DNA from: Mycolicibacterium moriokaense
GTDB lineage: Bacteria > Actinomycetota > Actinomycetes > Mycobacteriales > Mycobacteriaceae
Assembly: GCF_003201655.1 (NCBI RefSeq)
Contig: NZ_QJJU01000032.1
Location: forward strand, 1 to 55,883
Length of the DNA stretch: 55,883 bases
Direction of reading: 5' to 3'
Shown here: in pieces, positions 15,351-23,602 of the stretch
How positions within the stretch are numbered: position 1 is the first letter of the stretch
Layout: the number at the start of each line of letters is the position of its first letter
Translations under genes and position numbers: made by a program
Notes under the pieces: generated by a model
What the model saw: the letters and a program-made list of their open reading frames with translations, nothing else
Database searches by the model: none
Told to the model about the DNA's origin: nothing

Positions 15351-15390
15351 ATATTACGACTATTGTGCAGCTGTCGAAAAACTGTAATAT
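15351..15390 (+). promoter_or_regulatory. fadE8 promoter with operator-like inverted repeat
   Basis: ATATTAC at 15351-15357 and GTAATAT at 15384-15390 are perfect inverted arms separated by 26 bp. The right arm contains the candidate -10 TAATAT (15385-15390), and a -35-like TTGTGC lies at 15363-15368. The ATG follows the -10 after 6 nt, so the mRNA would be leaderless. A factor bound to the arms would cover the promoter; the PaaX-like protein of this operon is an obvious candidate. Confidence 0.6.
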
Positions 15391-15396
15391 AGGGGC

Positions 15397-17025
15397 ATGT
15401 CAGACACGCACGTCGTCACCAATCAGGTCCCGTCATTGGAGAACTACAACCCCGCGACGTCACCGGTACTGACCGAGGCGCTCATCCGCGAGGGCGGCGA
15501 GTGGGGCCTCGACGAGGTCACCGAACTCGGGGCGCTCTCCGGCGGCCCGCAGGCGCAGCGCTGGGGTGAGCTCGCCGACCGCAACCAGCCGATCCTGCGC
15601 ACCCACGACCGCTACGGCCATCGCGTCGACGAGGTCGAGTACGACCCCGCTTACCACGAGCTGATGAAAGTCGCGGTAGGCCACGGGCTGCATGCCGCGC
15701 CGTGGGCCGACGACCGGCCCGGCGCGCACGTCGTCCGCGCCGCCAAGACTTCGGTGTGGACGCCCGAGGCCGGCCATATCTGCCCGATCTCGATGACGTA
15801 TGCCGTCGTGCCTGCACTGCGCGCCAACCCAGAACTGGCCGCCGTCTACGAGCCGCTGCTCGTCAGCCGTGAATACGACCCCGAGCTCAGGGTGCCCGCC
15901 ACCAAGCCCGGCATCACCGCGGGCATGTCGATGACTGAGAAGCAGGGCGGCTCCGACGTTCGCGCAGGCACCACGCAGGCGACGCCGACCGCCGACGGTA
16001 CCTACAGCCTCACCGGCCACAAGTGGTTCACCTCGGCGCCGATGTGCGACATCTTCCTCGTGTTGGCCCAGGCGCCTGGCGGACTGAGCTGCTTCTTCCT
16101 GCCGCGAATTTTGCCCGACGGCAGCCGTAATCGGATGTTCCTGCAGCGCCTCAAGGACAAACTGGGTAACCACGCCAACGCCTCCAGCGAGGTCGAGTAC
16201 GACGGCGCCACCGCCTGGATGATCGGCGATGAGGGCCGCGGGGTGCCGACCATCATCGAGATGGTCAACCTCACCCGGCTGGACTGCACGTTGGGCAGCG
16301 CTACCAGCATGCGCAGCGGGCTGACCCGCGCCATTCACCACGCGCAGCACCGAAAGGCGTTCGGCGAGTATCTGATTGACCAACCGTTGATGCGCAATGT
16401 GCTGGCCGACCTCGCGGTGGAAGCCGAGGCCGCGACCATCGTCGCGATGCGGATGGCCGGCGCCACCGACAGCGCGGTGCGCGGTGACGAACGCGAAACT
16501 CTGCTGCGTCGCATCGGCCTTGCGGCCAGCAAGTACTGGGTGTGCAAGCGCGCCACCCCGCACGCAGGCGAGGCGATGGAGTGCCTTGGCGGCAACGGCT
16601 ACGTCGAGGAGTCGGGCATGCCGCGGCTGTACCGCGAAGCGCCGCTGATGGGCATCTGGGAAGGATCCGGCAACGTCAGCGCGCTGGATGCGTTGCGCGC
16701 CATGGCAAGTCGACCCGAGTGTGTCGATGTGCTGTTCGACGAGCTAGGCAGGACGACGGGCCACGATCCGCGCCTCGACCGCCATGTCGCCGCGCTCAAG
16801 CCGGCCCTTGAGGATCTTGAGACCATCCAGTACCGAGCGCGCAAGATCGCCGAGGACATCAGCCTCGCACTGCAGGGCTCGCTACTGGTCCGCCACGGCC
16901 ACCCCGCGGTCGCCGAAGCGTTCCTGGCCACCCGCATGGGCGGCCAAAGGGGCGGCGCGTTCGGAACCATGCCCACTGGGCTGGATCTCGCGCCGATCCT
17001 GGAACGTGCAATGGTCAAAGGATGA
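15397..17025 (+). CDS. fadE8: Acyl-CoA dehydrogenase FadE8 (AidB-like)
   Basis: This 542-residue FAD-dependent acyl-CoA dehydrogenase belongs to the AidB-like branch and is very similar to M. tuberculosis FadE8 (Rv0672, same length). Visible motifs are SMTEKQGGSDVR near residue 180, LTGHKWFTSAP near residue 207, and GGNGYVEESGMPRLYREAPLMGIWEGSGN in the FAD and catalytic region. It introduces a trans-2 double bond into an acyl-CoA, probably a lipid or sterol-derived one. It is first in an operon with echA4, a PaaX-like gene and echA5, and its stop overlaps echA4 as ATGA. Confidence 0.95.
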   Translation: MSDTHVVTNQVPSLENYNPATSPVLTEALIREGGEWGLDEVTELGALSGGPQAQRWGELADRNQPILRTHDRYGHRVDEVEYDPAYHELMKVAVGHGLHAAPWADDRPGAHVVRAAKTSVWTPEAGHICPISMTYAVVPALRANPELAAVYEPLLVSREYDPELRVPATKPGITAGMSMTEKQGGSDVRAGTTQATPTADGTYSLTGHKWFTSAPMCDIFLVLAQAPGGLSCFFLPRILPDGSRNRMFLQRLKDKLGNHANASSEVEYDGATAWMIGDEGRGVPTIIEMVNLTRLDCTLGSATSMRSGLTRAIHHAQHRKAFGEYLIDQPLMRNVLADLAVEAEAATIVAMRMAGATDSAVRGDERETLLRRIGLAASKYWVCKRATPHAGEAMECLGGNGYVEESGMPRLYREAPLMGIWEGSGNVSALDALRAMASRPECVDVLFDELGRTTGHDPRLDRHVAALKPALEDLETIQYRARKIAEDISLALQGSLLVRHGHPAVAEAFLATRMGGQRGGAFGTMPTGLDLAPILERAMVKG

Positions 17026-17960
17026 CGCACTCGATCCGACCCGTCGACTTCGACAACCTCAAGACGATGACCTACGAGGTCACCGGCCGAGTTGCGCGCA
17101 TCACCTTCAACCGCCCCGAGAAGGGCAACGCCATCGTCGCCGACACCCCGCTGGAGTTGTCGGCACTGGTGGAAAGGGCCGACCTCGATCCCAACGTGCA
17201 CGTGATCCTGGTATCCGGTCGCGGAGAGGGCTTTTGCGCCGGGTTCGACCTGTCCGCCTACGCAGAGGGGTCATCCTCGGCGGGAGGGGGCAGTCCCTAC
17301 AAGGACACGGTGTTGTCGGGTAAGACACAGGCCGTCAACCATCTGCCCGATCAGCCGTGGGACCCGATGATCGACTACCAGATGATGAGCCGGTTCGTCA
17401 GGGGCTTCTCGTCGCTGATGCACGCCGACAAGCCGACGGTCGTCAAGATCCACGGCTACTGCGTGGCAGGCGGTACCGACATCGCTCTGCACGCCGACCA
17501 GGTGATTGCGGCGGCCGATGCGAAGATCGGCTACCCGCCCACCAGGGTGTGGGGTGTGCCCGCGGCGGGTATGTGGGCGCATCGCATCGGCGATCAACGT
17601 GCCAAACGCCTTCTGCTGACCGGTGATTCCATCACCGGCGCGCAGGCGGCCGAGTGGGGACTCGCGGTCGAGGCACCCGATCCCGCCGAACTCGACGAAC
17701 GCACCGAGCGCCTCGTCGAGCGGATCGCCGCCGTTCCTGTCAACCAGCTCATCATGGTCAAGCTGGCGATGAACAGCGCGCTGCTGAACCAGGGCGTCGC
17801 CAACAGCGCGATGATCTCCACAGTGTTCGACGGCGTCGCCCGACATACGCCGGAGGGCCACGCGTTCGTCGCACAATCGCGAGAGCACGGCTTCCGGGAG
17901 GCGGTCCGCCAGCGTGACGAGCCCTTCGGCGATCACGGCCGCAAGGCGTCCGGGGTGTAG
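17022..17960 (+). CDS. echA4: Enoyl-CoA hydratase/isomerase family protein EchA4
   Basis: This 312-residue crotonase-fold protein matches M. tuberculosis EchA4 in length and order. The oxyanion-hole segments are SGRGEGFCAGFDLS near residue 67 and HGYCVAGGTDIAL near residue 145. It is longer than a typical crotonase because of an insert at about residues 83-115 (SSSAGGGSPYKD and following). It would hydrate or isomerise the enoyl-CoA made by FadE8. The ATG overlaps the fadE8 stop by 4 nt. Confidence 0.93.
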   Translation: MTHSIRPVDFDNLKTMTYEVTGRVARITFNRPEKGNAIVADTPLELSALVERADLDPNVHVILVSGRGEGFCAGFDLSAYAEGSSSAGGGSPYKDTVLSGKTQAVNHLPDQPWDPMIDYQMMSRFVRGFSSLMHADKPTVVKIHGYCVAGGTDIALHADQVIAAADAKIGYPPTRVWGVPAAGMWAHRIGDQRAKRLLLTGDSITGAQAAEWGLAVEAPDPAELDERTERLVERIAAVPVNQLIMVKLAMNSALLNQGVANSAMISTVFDGVARHTPEGHAFVAQSREHGFREAVRQRDEPFGDHGRKASGV

Positions 17961-17962
17961 CA

Positions 17963-18694
17963 ATGCCAATGCTTTCGCGGATGACGGCCCGCTCGGTCGT
18001 GCTGAGCGTGTTGCTCGGCGCCCACCCGGCCTGGGCCACGGCCAGCGAACTCATCAGGCTCACAGCAGATTTCGATATCCGCGAGCCGACTGTGCGGGTA
18101 GCGCTCACCCGCATGGTTGGCGCGGGTGACCTGGTGCGCTCTGCGGACGGCTACCGGCTGTCCGATCGGCTGCTGGCCCGGCAGCGCCGCCAGGACGACG
18201 CGATCAACCCGCGGCTGAGCAAGTGGGACGGCACATGGACCACCGTGGTGATCACCAGTGTCGGCACCGACGCGCGCACCCGCGCCTCCTTGCGAACCAC
18301 GCTGCAGGACAAGCGGTTCGCCGAGCTTCGCGAGGGGATCTGGCTGCGGCCCGACAACCTCGATGTGGCGCTATCGGCCGGGGTGCTGGACCGGGTACGG
18401 GTACTGCGCGCAAGGGACGACGACCCCGCAGGGCTCGCCGCCCGACTGTGGGACCTTGCGGAATGGATGCGCCGTGGCCGCGAACTTCTCGACGAAATAG
18501 CAACGGCCAGCGATATTCCCGGCCAGTTCGTCGCAGCGGCGGCCATCGTGCGCCACCTGCTCACCGACCCGGTGCTGCCCGCCGAGCTACTGCCTGAAGA
18601 CTGGCCCGGTGACACACTGAGGAACGCCTACACGGACTTCGCCACGGAACTGGTCGCGCGGCGAGACGGCGTCGAACTGATGGAGACAACATGA
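17963..18694 (+). CDS. PaaX-like transcriptional regulator
   Basis: This 243-residue protein resembles PaaX, the phenylacetyl-CoA-responsive repressor, and corresponds to Rv0674. The N-terminal winged-helix region is at about residues 9-75 (MTARSVVLSVLLGAHP to REPTVRVALTRMVGAGDLVRS). A central ferredoxin-like domain and a C-terminal helical domain follow. It starts 2 nt after the echA4 stop and overlaps echA5 by ATGA, so it is co-expressed with the enzymes. It probably senses an acyl-CoA intermediate and controls this operon through the inverted repeat at 15351-15390; that link is inferred. Confidence 0.85.
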   Translation: MPMLSRMTARSVVLSVLLGAHPAWATASELIRLTADFDIREPTVRVALTRMVGAGDLVRSADGYRLSDRLLARQRRQDDAINPRLSKWDGTWTTVVITSVGTDARTRASLRTTLQDKRFAELREGIWLRPDNLDVALSAGVLDRVRVLRARDDDPAGLAARLWDLAEWMRRGRELLDEIATASDIPGQFVAAAAIVRHLLTDPVLPAELLPEDWPGDTLRNAYTDFATELVARRDGVELMETT

Positions 18695-19464
18695 CGAGTG
18701 GTGGAGTGCGGGTCGAGCGCAGTGGCCCGGTGACGACCGTGATCATGAATCGGCCCGATGCGCGCAACGCCGTCAACGCGCCCGCGGCGGCGGGACTGTA
18801 CGAAGCGTTCGACGAGTTCGACAAGGATGACTCGGCCGCCGTGGCCGTGCTGTGGGGGGACAACGGAACGTTCTGTGCTGGAGCCGATCTCAAGGCTTTC
18901 GGCACACCGGATGCCAACCCGGTGCATCGCAGCGGACCCGGTCCGATGGGGCCGAGCCGAATGGTGCTGTCCAAGCCGGTGATCGCAGCCGTAAGTGGCT
19001 ACGCGGTCGCGGGCGGCCTGGAGTTGGCGCTGTGGTGCGACATGCGCGTCGTCGAGGAGGACGCCGTGTTCGGCGTGTTCTGCAGGCGGTGGGGCGTTCC
19101 GCTGATCGACGGCGGTACGGTGCGACTCCCGCGGCTGATCGGTCACAGCCGTGCGATGGACCTGATTCTCACCGGCCGCGGCGTTGACGCCGCCGAAGCT
19201 CTCGCGATGGGGTTGGCCAATCGTGTCGTGCCCAAAGGCCAAGCGCGCCAACGGGCCGAGGAGCTCGCCGCCGAGCTCGCCGAGCTGCCGCAACAGTGCA
19301 TGCGATCGGACCGGCTTTCGATGCTCAACCAGTGGGGCGCATCGGAGGCCGATGCGATGGACTTCGAGTTCGGCAGCATCGCGCGCGTGGCTGCCGAGTC
19401 AATGGAAGGCGCGGCTCGATTCGCTGCAGGCGCAGGCAGACACGGGGCGAGCGCCCAGCGCTAG
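18691..19464 (+). CDS. echA5: Enoyl-CoA hydratase/isomerase family protein EchA5
   Basis: This 257-residue crotonase-fold protein is last in the fadE8 operon and corresponds to EchA5 (Rv0675). Oxyanion-hole motifs are NGTFCAGADLKAF near residue 62 and SGYAVAGGLELAL near residue 103. The ATG overlaps the stop of the PaaX-like gene by 4 nt. Its TAG stop is shared with the convergent DUF3060 gene: the four bases CTAG at 19461-19464 end both genes. Confidence 0.93.
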   Translation: MTSGGVRVERSGPVTTVIMNRPDARNAVNAPAAAGLYEAFDEFDKDDSAAVAVLWGDNGTFCAGADLKAFGTPDANPVHRSGPGPMGPSRMVLSKPVIAAVSGYAVAGGLELALWCDMRVVEEDAVFGVFCRRWGVPLIDGGTVRLPRLIGHSRAMDLILTGRGVDAAEALAMGLANRVVPKGQARQRAEELAAELAELPQQCMRSDRLSMLNQWGASEADAMDFEFGSIARVAAESMEGAARFAAGAGRHGASAQR

Positions 19465-19865
19465 CCCTTCGAAATCTTGTTGCCCGAGCCGAAGTCGTCG
19501 ACCTTCGGGTCACCGTTCTTGTACGTGACGGTGTTGTTCAGGCCGACGACGGACAGCGCCTTGTCGATGGTCTCCATGGTGACCTTGTTGTCGGCGCCGC
19601 CGATGTTCACCTTGGCGCAGGTGCCCTTGACGGTCAGCGTGTTGTTGGAACCACCGATGTTGAGCGATTTTCCGCTCGCGCAATCGAGGTCGGCCGTCGT
19701 GCCGAATGACCCGTAATTGATCGTGTTACCGATTTCGACCGCTGCGCCGGACGTACCCGCCGTCGCGGTCGGGGCGGGGGTTTTGTCGCCCTCCGAGCCG
19801 CAGCCGGCCAGCCCGAGCGCGCAGGCCGCAATGGCGGAACCTGCGACTAAGGAGCGTGTCTGCAT
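19461..19865 (-). CDS. DUF3060 lipoprotein (Rv0679c-like)
   Basis: This 134-residue exported lipoprotein has the signal MQTRSLVAGSAIAACALGL and a lipobox LAGC with the lipidated Cys near residue 22. A Thr/Ala/Pro-rich linker follows. The mature DUF3060 domain consists of short beta repeats of the type GGSNNTLTVKG, GGADNKVTM and GLNNTVTYKN, which should fold as a small beta-solenoid. It lies 1 nt downstream of a second DUF3060 gene, so they form an operon. The M. tuberculosis counterparts, Rv0679c and Rv0680c, are cell-envelope proteins of unknown function. Confidence 0.88.
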   Translation of the reverse strand: MQTRSLVAGSAIAACALGLAGCGSEGDKTPAPTATAGTSGAAVEIGNTINYGSFGTTADLDCASGKSLNIGGSNNTLTVKGTCAKVNIGGADNKVTMETIDKALSVVGLNNTVTYKNGDPKVDDFGSGNKISKG

Positions 19866-19866
19866 A

Positions 19867-20244
19867 TCAGGCAGGTACCCGATCGATGCGATTCGTCATA
19901 CCCAGTTCACGGCCGCGGTCCCACACGGTCGGCTCGCCGCTCTTGTAGAACACAGTCTGGTCGCTGCCGTAGACGATGACGTTGTCGACGATGTTGTCGG
20001 CGACGACCACGTTGGACGAACCCTGCACGCTGACCGCCCAGCAGGAACCCAACGCGTTGATCGTGTTACCCGTTCCCGTGACGATCAGTGTCGACTCGTT
20101 GCAGTCGATCGTTTGCACGAGGCCAACGCCCGTGATGTGGGTGTCGCCGTTCTTGGCATGGGCCGCGGGCACTCCGACACCGAGCACCGCCGGGAGCGTG
20201 ATCGCGCATGCCGCCAGCGAGCGGCCCACAGCCTTCGAAATCAC
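19867..20244 (-). CDS. Secreted DUF3060 protein (Rv0680c-like)
   Basis: This 125-residue protein has a classical signal peptide ending VPAAHA near residue 30. A DUF3060 beta-repeat region follows, with VTGTGNTINALG, VQGSSNVVVADN and VYGSDQTVFYKSG. It has no lipobox, unlike the gene downstream. The pair is probably co-secreted and may interact through the beta repeats; this is inference. The function is unknown. Confidence 0.87.
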   Translation of the reverse strand: MISKAVGRSLAACAITLPAVLGVGVPAAHAKNGDTHITGVGLVQTIDCNESTLIVTGTGNTINALGSCWAVSVQGSSNVVVADNIVDNVIVYGSDQTVFYKSGEPTVWDRGRELGMTNRIDRVPA

Positions 20245-20349
20245 GATGGTCCCCTTTTGTCGGTGAGCCCCGATGGAGGTAGAGCGTACGTCGCCCGGCG
20301 ACCATCGTGGCAGTAGTTCGCACGAGTCGCCATCGTTGTCGGTGCTGGG

Positions 20350-20355
20350 TAGCGT
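20350..20355 (+). promoter_or_regulatory. Candidate -10 (TAGCGT) for the DUF3558 pair
   Basis: TAGCGT ends 8 nt before the ATG at 20364 in the 119-bp divergent region between the DUF3060 and DUF3558 operons. There is no Shine-Dalgarno sequence, so the transcript may be leaderless. Confidence 0.35.
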
Positions 20356-20363
20356 GATGACCG

Positions 20364-20897
20364 ATGCGTTGGCCCGTGAAACCGGTTGCTGTCGTGACGG
20401 TCACGGCGGCAGTGACCGTTGCAGGGTGTTCTCAGACCGTCAGCGGGACCGCGCTACGGGCCGAATCAGTCGTTCCCGATTCCAACCGCAGCTATGCATA
20501 TGTCGACGACCGGTGTGGCTTGCTGGTCGACGGCTCGATCCAGCAGGCGATCGGCGCCGACCACGTCGTGCGGCCCTATAGCGGTGCCGTCTGCCAGTAC
20601 GTATTGGCCCGAGGCTCTGCGATGGTCGACGTCACTTTTTCCTGGTACGAGACCGGCAGCCTCGACCGCGAACGCTCTCTTGCCACCGAGCGTGGCGCGA
20701 CGGTCACCGAGAAGGTCGTCGAACGTCATCAGGCGTTTCTGGCGCGCCGCGACACCACCGGTGCGGCCTGTTCGGCGACTGCGGCCGCAGGCACCGGCGT
20801 GCTCAGCTGGTGGGTGCAATTTCGGGGCCAGCACAACGGCGATCCCTGCAAGGACGCCGAGAAGCTGCTCACCGCGACCTTGCAGTCGGACATGTGA
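20364..20897 (+). CDS. DUF3558 lipoprotein
   Basis: This 177-residue lipoprotein has the lipobox VAGC and the mature N-terminus CSQTVSG (Cys near residue 22). The DUF3558 domain shows CGLLVDGSIQQAIG and CQYVLARGSAMVDVTFSWYE, with four further cysteines that may pair as disulfides. The family includes mycobacterial LprB and LprC. It is surface-attached and of unknown function. A second DUF3558 lipoprotein follows within 3 nt. Confidence 0.82.
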   Translation: MRWPVKPVAVVTVTAAVTVAGCSQTVSGTALRAESVVPDSNRSYAYVDDRCGLLVDGSIQQAIGADHVVRPYSGAVCQYVLARGSAMVDVTFSWYETGSLDRERSLATERGATVTEKVVERHQAFLARRDTTGAACSATAAAGTGVLSWWVQFRGQHNGDPCKDAEKLLTATLQSDM

Positions 20898-20899
20898 CC

Positions 20900-21439
20900 A
20901 TGGCCGCCCGGAGATCGTTGTCGCGGAGCTGGCCCACGCTTGCCGCAGTGGCGGCCCTGCTGGTCGGCTGCGGTCCGTCGGACCAGGCGGCGACGGCCAC
21001 CTCACCGGCTCCGCCGCCGCCTGGCGGTGTTTTCCGCAGTGCGGACTGCAACGGGATCACCGACGCCGATGTGAGCAAGGCCGCCGGATCGTCGATGTTC
21101 ACCAAGACTGTGGTCAGCGACGCCGGGTGTTTCTGGCAGGAGAACACTGTGCTTGGCAATTTCGGCGCGGGCATGGGCATCTCCACCTGGTGGTACCGCG
21201 GCAGTGACATGGATACCGAACGGTCGCTCGAACAGAAGGCCGGCCGCACGCTCACCGAACTGTCGATCGACGGCAACAAGGGCTTCAAGGCGTACGACCC
21301 CAACGCGTGCAGCATCTACGTGGCCAAGGGGGCCGATGTCATCACGTGGTCGATCCAGACGATGAACCCGGCGATGCTGCCCGATCTGTGCACGATCACC
21401 GGCCAGCTCGCCGAGCTCAGTCAAGAGCGCGTCAACTGA
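20900..21439 (+). CDS. Second DUF3558 lipoprotein
   Basis: This protein of about 179 residues has the lipobox LLVGC and the mature N-terminus CGPSDQAATA, followed by a Pro-rich linker (SPAPPPPGG). Its DUF3558 domain has CNGITDADVSKAAG and CFWQENTVLG. The WWYRGSDMDTERS segment parallels SWYETGSLDRERS in the preceding gene, so the two probably arose by tandem duplication. I chose ATG 20900; GTG 20894 in the same frame would give a 4-nt GTGA overlap and is also plausible. Confidence 0.8.
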   Translation: MAARRSLSRSWPTLAAVAALLVGCGPSDQAATATSPAPPPPGGVFRSADCNGITDADVSKAAGSSMFTKTVVSDAGCFWQENTVLGNFGAGMGISTWWYRGSDMDTERSLEQKAGRTLTELSIDGNKGFKAYDPNACSIYVAKGADVITWSIQTMNPAMLPDLCTITGQLAELSQERVN

Positions 21440-21519
21440 CCCTCGCCGAAACTAGAGGTGTTAGTTTTTCGCAGACCCGATCTCGCGGTCCCACCGACGA
21501 CGCGAAGGACGAACCTCTC

Positions 21520-22098
21520 ATGGCAGCTCGACCGGCGGCACGTCCGACCAGGTTGAGCCGCGATGCCATCGTCAATGCGGCGTTGACGTTCCTCGACCGT
21601 GATGGCTGGGACGCACTGACCATCAATGCGCTTGCCAACCAGCTCGGCACCAAGGGCCCGTCGCTCTACAACCACGTCAACAGCCTTGAAGACCTGCGGC
21701 GGACCGTACGGATGCGGGTGGTGGGCGACATCATCGACATGCTCAACAACGTCGCCCAGGGCCGCACCCGCGACGACGCGGTGATTGCGATGGCCAGTGC
21801 GTACCGCAGCTACGCCCACCACCATCCCGGCCGCTATTCGGCGTTCACCCGGATGCCGCTTGGCGGCGACGATCCTGAATTCACCGATGCCACCCGCGCG
21901 GCGGCCGCGCCCGTCATCTCGGTCCTGCTGTCCTACGGGTTGGAGGGTGAGAGCGCGTTCTATGCCGCGCTGGAGTTCTGGTCGGCGATGCACGGTTTCG
22001 TCCTGCTGGAGATGACTGGGGCGATGAACGGAATCGACGCGGATGCGGTGTTCACCGACATGGTTCTGAGGCTGGCGGCCGGCATGGAACGGGGATAA
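21520..22098 (+). CDS. TetR-family transcriptional regulator (Rv0681-like)
   Basis: This 192-residue regulator starts at ATG 21520; the open frame extends upstream, but the homologous part begins MAARPAARPTRLSRDAI. The helix-turn-helix is at about residues 18-60 (LTINALANQLGTKGPSLYNHV). The C-terminal domain, with HHPGRYSAFTRMP and an FWSAMHGFVLLEM helix, is of the WHG/TetR_C_33 type. It lies directly upstream of the rpsL region as Rv0681 does in M. tuberculosis. Its target is unknown. Confidence 0.87.
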   Translation: MAARPAARPTRLSRDAIVNAALTFLDRDGWDALTINALANQLGTKGPSLYNHVNSLEDLRRTVRMRVVGDIIDMLNNVAQGRTRDDAVIAMASAYRSYAHHHPGRYSAFTRMPLGGDDPEFTDATRAAAAPVISVLLSYGLEGESAFYAALEFWSAMHGFVLLEMTGAMNGIDADAVFTDMVLRLAAGMERG

Positions 22099-22659
22099 GG
22101 GTCTCCGGCCCCGGAGCGCTCACACACTTAGATCCGTTTGCAACGATTTTTCTGCGAACTGTCCGCAGGGATGCTGCACTGTTCGTCGTGCCGCTGGATC
22201 CGCGTGGGGGAAGCATGCAAATCAGAGTGGACACTGCCCGACCAGGCCGCCGACCCCATCCCGCGGCTCACCGGCACTCAACGCGACGCTGCCGATCCCT
22301 GCCCGGGAACCACGAACGCCGACATTGTTCTCGAACGAATCGGGGACTAACGAGACTGAAAGCGCCTCGCCCACCAACGGGTCCCTGACCTGGGGTTAGA
22401 ACCTCGGGCACAGGTTTGGAGCGCTGCGACTGCCCTGGTATTGTGGACGATCGTGCCTGGCAGATAAGGCGCTTGCAGCTCGGAACAATCGCAAGCATGC
22501 CTGCACGCCGGGCCAATTCGCATGTCCACCATGCCTTGGAAATGTCTCGAATATTCCGCGGCGGTCGCATGCGACACACCCGGTCGCGGGGTAAGCGAGC
22601 GCGACATAACTGCAGTACAGAGACTCAAAAGACGAACAAGCAACACAGGAAGCCGGTAG
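22099..22659 (+). promoter_or_regulatory. rpsL upstream region and 5' leader
   Basis: This 561-bp non-coding stretch holds three structures. A perfect GC-rich inverted repeat without a U-tract (CTCCGG-cc-CCGGAG, 22103-22116) lies after the TetR stop and may be a weak terminator. A strong promoter lies at 22416-22444. The predicted leader of about 210 nt contains a 12-bp palindrome, GTCGCATGCGAC (22564-22575). Short ORFs here lack homologous features. Between 22117 and 22415 I see nothing definite. Confidence 0.65.
22416..22444 (+). promoter_or_regulatory. Candidate str-operon (rpsL) promoter
   Basis: TTGGAG at 22416-22421, a 17-nt spacer and TATTGT at 22439-22444 form a strong sigma-A promoter. 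GGACGA follows directly, similar to TGGACG after the rpoB -10, which suggests a shared discriminator for the transcription and translation genes. Confidence 0.7.
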
Positions 22660-23034
22660 ATGCCAACCATTCAGCAGCTGGTCCGCAAGGGTCGCCGCGA
22701 CAAGATCTCCAAGGTGAAGACCGCGGCCCTCAAGGGCAGCCCGCAGCGCCGCGGCGTGTGCACCCGCGTGTACACCACCACCCCGAAGAAGCCGAACTCG
22801 GCGCTTCGGAAGGTCGCTCGCGTCAAGCTGACGAGCCAGGTTGAGGTCACCGCCTACATCCCCGGCGAGGGACACAACCTGCAGGAGCACTCGATGGTGC
22901 TGGTGCGTGGCGGTCGTGTGAAGGACCTGCCCGGTGTGCGCTACAAGATCATCCGCGGCTCGCTGGACACCCAGGGTGTCAAGAACCGCAAGCAGGCCCG
23001 CAGCCGTTACGGCGCGAAGAAGGAGAAGAGCTGA
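22660..23034 (+). CDS. rpsL: 30S ribosomal protein S12
   Basis: This 124-residue S12 protein forms part of the ribosomal decoding centre. The ATG follows GGAAG. Signature segments are TTTPKKPNSALRKVARVKL and GGRVKDLPGVRYKI. Lys43 and Lys88, the usual streptomycin-resistance positions, are both wild type. It is first in the str operon, and its TGA overlaps the rpsG ATG by one base (TGATG). Confidence 0.99.
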   Translation: MPTIQQLVRKGRRDKISKVKTAALKGSPQRRGVCTRVYTTTPKKPNSALRKVARVKLTSQVEVTAYIPGEGHNLQEHSMVLVRGGRVKDLPGVRYKIIRGSLDTQGVKNRKQARSRYGAKKEKS

Positions 23035-23504
23035 TGCCGCGCAAGGGCCCCGCACCCAAGCGTCCGTTGGTCAACGATCCGGTCTACGGGTCGCAGCTGG
23101 TCACCCAGTTGGTCAACAAAGTCCTGCTCGACGGGAAGAAATCACTGGCTGAACGCATTGTTTATGGTGCGCTCGAACAGGCCCGTGACAAGACCGGCAC
23201 CGATCCGGTCGTCACTCTCAAGCGCGCTCTCGACAACGTCAAGCCCGCCCTCGAGGTGCGCAGCCGCCGCGTCGGTGGCGCTACCTACCAGGTTCCGGTC
23301 GAGGTTCGGGCGGAGCGCTCGGTGACGCTGGCCCTGCGGTGGCTGGTCAGCTTCTCGAAGGCGCGCCGCGAGAAGACCATGATCGAGCGCCTGGCGAACG
23401 AGATCCTCGACGCCAGCAACGGCCTGGGTGCCGCCGTCAAACGACGTGAGGACACCCACAAGATGGCCGAGGCAAACCGGGCATTCGCGCACTACCGCTG
23501 GTAG
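23034..23504 (+). CDS. rpsG: 30S ribosomal protein S7
   Basis: This 156-residue S7 protein organises the 3' domain of 16S rRNA and contacts the E-site tRNA. Conserved segments include MPRKGPAPKRPL, VNKVLLDGKKSLAERIVYGAL, and the C-terminal RREDTHKMAEANRAFAHYRW. It overlaps rpsL by one base, so the two are translationally coupled. Length is standard. Confidence 0.99.
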   Translation: MPRKGPAPKRPLVNDPVYGSQLVTQLVNKVLLDGKKSLAERIVYGALEQARDKTGTDPVVTLKRALDNVKPALEVRSRRVGGATYQVPVEVRAERSVTLALRWLVSFSKARREKTMIERLANEILDASNGLGAAVKRREDTHKMAEANRAFAHYRW

Positions 23505-23602
23505 GTGGGCGCGGCGGGCCGGAGCCGCCTGCGGCGACATCGGACACTGCCGGACGCAACTGAAACAGCAAACCAAGCAAGCGAAAGAGTGGGAAGACTG
23601 CC

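Noticed and set aside
15460..16563. 367-residue ORF antisense to fadE8
   Set aside because: It has no motifs or start signals and lies entirely within a well-conserved gene.
22138..22350. 70-residue ORF upstream of rpsL
   Set aside because: It has no ribosome-binding site or family similarity, and its composition is not typical of coding sequence in this genome.
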